A stretch of DNA of 64,000 nt from assembly GCF_027925525.1 (NCBI RefSeq), contig NZ_BSDJ01000002.1:62001-126000 (forward strand), written 5' to 3'. Origin of the DNA: Paenibacillus tyrphae (lineage in GTDB: Bacteria; Bacillota; Bacilli; Paenibacillales; NBRC-103111). Positions 62,640-64,000 of the stretch are shown one piece after another (within the stretch, counting starts at the first letter, position 1; each line of letters starts with the position of its first letter). The translations under genes were made by a program, and so were the position numbers. Under the pieces are notes generated by a model that did no database searches, had not been told where the DNA came from, and saw only the letters and a list, made by a program, of their open reading frames with translations.

Positions 62640-63326
62640 TTATCCTCCCTCGAAGCGATACCCTACTCCCCATACGTTGACCAAGTATTGCGGATGGTTC
62701 GGATCGGATTCGATTTTTTCGCGAAGTCGACCGAGATACACCCGAATCGTATGCTTATCGCCCACCCCGTCCCAAAATTTTGCAAGTATTTGTTCGTAGG
62801 TAAAAACATGTCTGGGGTGTTCGACAAATAATCGAAACAACGCATATTCCTTCGGCGTGAGCACTACATTCTTCCCATCCACGATCACTTCTCTTGTGGA
62901 CAGATTCAGCTTGATCCGGCCAAAATCCAAGACTCTTCCATCCGTTTGATGCTGAGAAGCGAAACGCCGCAATACCGCTTTGACCCTGGCTACAATCTCA
63001 CCCGGTGAAGCGGTTTTGACGATATAATCATCGCCGCCGAGCGTCAGCCCTCGAATCTTGTCCACATCATCGCTGCGTGCGCTCAAGAAAAGGATCGGAA
63101 CGTTGCTCTCCGCCCGAATCCGGCGGCATAACTCGAATCCGTTTTCTCCCGGCATCATGATGTCAAGAACGATGCAATGAATGGAACTCTGTTGGAATAC
63201 AGCCCACGCTTGAGCAGTATCACAAGCGGTTATCACGTGAAAATTTTCGTATTCTAAAAAGTCTCTCAAAAGGTCGACGATACTCTGGTCGTCGTCTACA
63301 ACCAGTATCGTATTAACTTCGCTCAT
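62640..63326 (-). CDS. OmpR-family response regulator
   Basis: A 228-residue regulator: acidic pocket DDD (11-13), phospho-acceptor Asp55 in VLDIMMPGENG and Lys104 followed by Thr (VKTASPGE) where most relatives have Lys-Pro. The winged-helix effector has LTPKEYALFRLFVEHPRHVF and VYLGRLREKIESDPNHPQYLV, ending WGVGYRFEGG. It is first in an operon with the kinase. The gap 63327-63543 to the divergent DJ-1-like gene is short and holds the promoters of both, none clearly readable. Confidence 0.92.
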   Translation of the reverse strand: MSEVNTILVVDDDQSIVDLLRDFLEYENFHVITACDTAQAWAVFQQSSIHCIVLDIMMPGENGFELCRRIRAESNVPILFLSARSDDVDKIRGLTLGGDDYIVKTASPGEIVARVKAVLRRFASQHQTDGRVLDFGRIKLNLSTREVIVDGKNVVLTPKEYALFRLFVEHPRHVFTYEQILAKFWDGVGDKHTIRVYLGRLREKIESDPNHPQYLVNVWGVGYRFEGG

Positions 63327-63543
63327 GAATATCCCACCTTCGAATTCTAGTTTAGCATCTTTTCCGCAAGAAGCTAACGAAACGATCTGATTTGTGATGA
63401 TTTGTTTATTGTTTTGTGACCTTTTTACAACTTCGTTTGAGATATTCGTTTGTTACAATTTTCCTTGCGAACACGGATGGCTAATACCGGGTCATGACGC
63501 GTCTCGTCCTACGCAGAAACGGATAAAGGAGGAAGATTTACTG

Positions 63544-64000
63544 ATGTTAACGGTTCAAATTGTACTTTTTGACGGCTTCGACCTTCTGGATGCCATTGCA
63601 CCTTACGAAGTTTTTTGCGCCGCTGCCACGAATGCTGATAACGCGTTAAGCGTACAATTCGTCACCGCCGAAGGGCCGAGGACCGTGACTAGCGGCATCA
63701 ACGGATTAATGCTTGAAGCAAGCGACAGATTGAATCCGGAACGTGCGGGCATCATTGTCGTGCCCGGCGCCGCGGGTGACGTCCAAGGAGATGGCCCCGA
63801 TTCCATTCCGGCTATTCTGGCCCGGGCCATGAACACGGAATTGACCGGTATGATTAGGCAGGCACTCGCGCAAAAAGACATCGTAGTCGCCACGGTATGC
63901 GGCGGCTCCCTGCTGCTGGCCATGGGAGGGCTCCTGGAAGGCAGACCGGCGGTAACCCATCATCTGGGCATGAGTGTACTTGAAGCAACCGGAGCCATTC
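63544..64000 (+). CDS. DJ-1/PfpI family protein (5' part, runs off window)
   Basis: GGAGGAAG precedes ATG at 63544 and the frame stays open to the right edge (152 codons). It reads MLTVQIVLFDGFDLLDAIAP, GIIVVPGAAGDVQ, VVATVCGGSLLLAMGG and AVTHHLG. The DGFDLLDAxAPYEV start, the nucleophile-elbow Cys in TVCGGSLLLA and the THH that follows are those of the DJ-1/PfpI class I glutaminase-like superfamily, isonitrile-hydratase/ThiJ-like branch. The C-terminus is outside the window. It is divergent from the two-component operon. Confidence 0.85.
   Translation, partial: MLTVQIVLFDGFDLLDAIAPYEVFCAAATNADNALSVQFVTAEGPRTVTSGINGLMLEASDRLNPERAGIIVVPGAAGDVQGDGPDSIPAILARAMNTELTGMIRQALAQKDIVVATVCGGSLLLAMGGLLEGRPAVTHHLGMSVLEATGAI

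Overview
The window reads as chromosome of a Gram-positive, low-to-medium GC, spore-former-type bacterium, most likely a Paenibacillus. Evidence: AGGAGG-type ribosome sites, TTG/GTG starts, OmpR-type two-component pairs, MocR, HxlR, PadR and Lrp regulators, a rifamycin phosphotransferase, a LoaP-type NusG paralogue, an alveolysin-like cholesterol-dependent cytolysin (a Paenibacillus alvei-group trait) and two giant nonribosomal peptide synthetases (NRPS) with Dab-type adenylation codes. No rRNA, tRNA, CRISPR array or intact transposase was seen.

Layout. 1-190: 5' part of a LoaP-like antiterminator running off the left edge. 0.4-4.1 kb: MFS exporter, serine hydrolase, Lrp regulator and an unrecognised small protein. 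4.3-11.6 kb: a decayed zone with an HpaB-like monooxygenase remnant, a truncated duplicate of a sugar-dehydrogenase gene, an SMP-30-like protein, rifamycin phosphotransferase, a promoter-terminator pair with no gene, a broken sugar-dehydrogenase-like gene and an intact one. 11.7-17.3 kb: a five-gene membrane-stress/export operon (anchored protein, ABC ATPase, FtsX-type permease, response regulator, kinase). 17.6-31.7 kb: mixed accessory genes (GNAT, UvrA-like ATPase, ArsR/SRPBCC pair, PadR/esterase pair, nonsense-interrupted amine oxidase, thioesterase/EamA/MocR locus, arginase-like gene, HxlR) and a frameshifted cytolysin.

31.9-59.6 kb is the centrepiece: two colinear NRPS genes on the minus strand (3050 and 6185 aa), seven modules, ending in a thioesterase. 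Read by eye, the modules predict an N-acylated heptapeptide: D-Dab, Dab, D-Phe/Leu, Ile/Val, Dab, D-Val, Phe/Leu (Dab could be Orn). A lipid-starter-type condensation domain opens the line. The second protein begins with only the C-terminal half of a condensation domain, while the first ends in a complete unpaired one, and the thioesterase nucleophile is Cys rather than Ser. The operon has an AT-rich promoter with a perfect palindrome, a ~240 nt leader and a strong 3' terminator. Right of it lie a SAM methyltransferase, a second two-component pair and the start of a DJ-1/PfpI protein.

How it fits together: the NRPS operon makes a cationic lipopeptide. No Dab biosynthesis gene or dedicated exporter sits beside it; the ABC/two-component operon at 11.7-17.3 kb could respond to such peptides but is not linked by sequence. 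Many accessory genes are broken by single lesions, so this region is either decaying or carries assembly errors; the NRPS genes themselves are intact.
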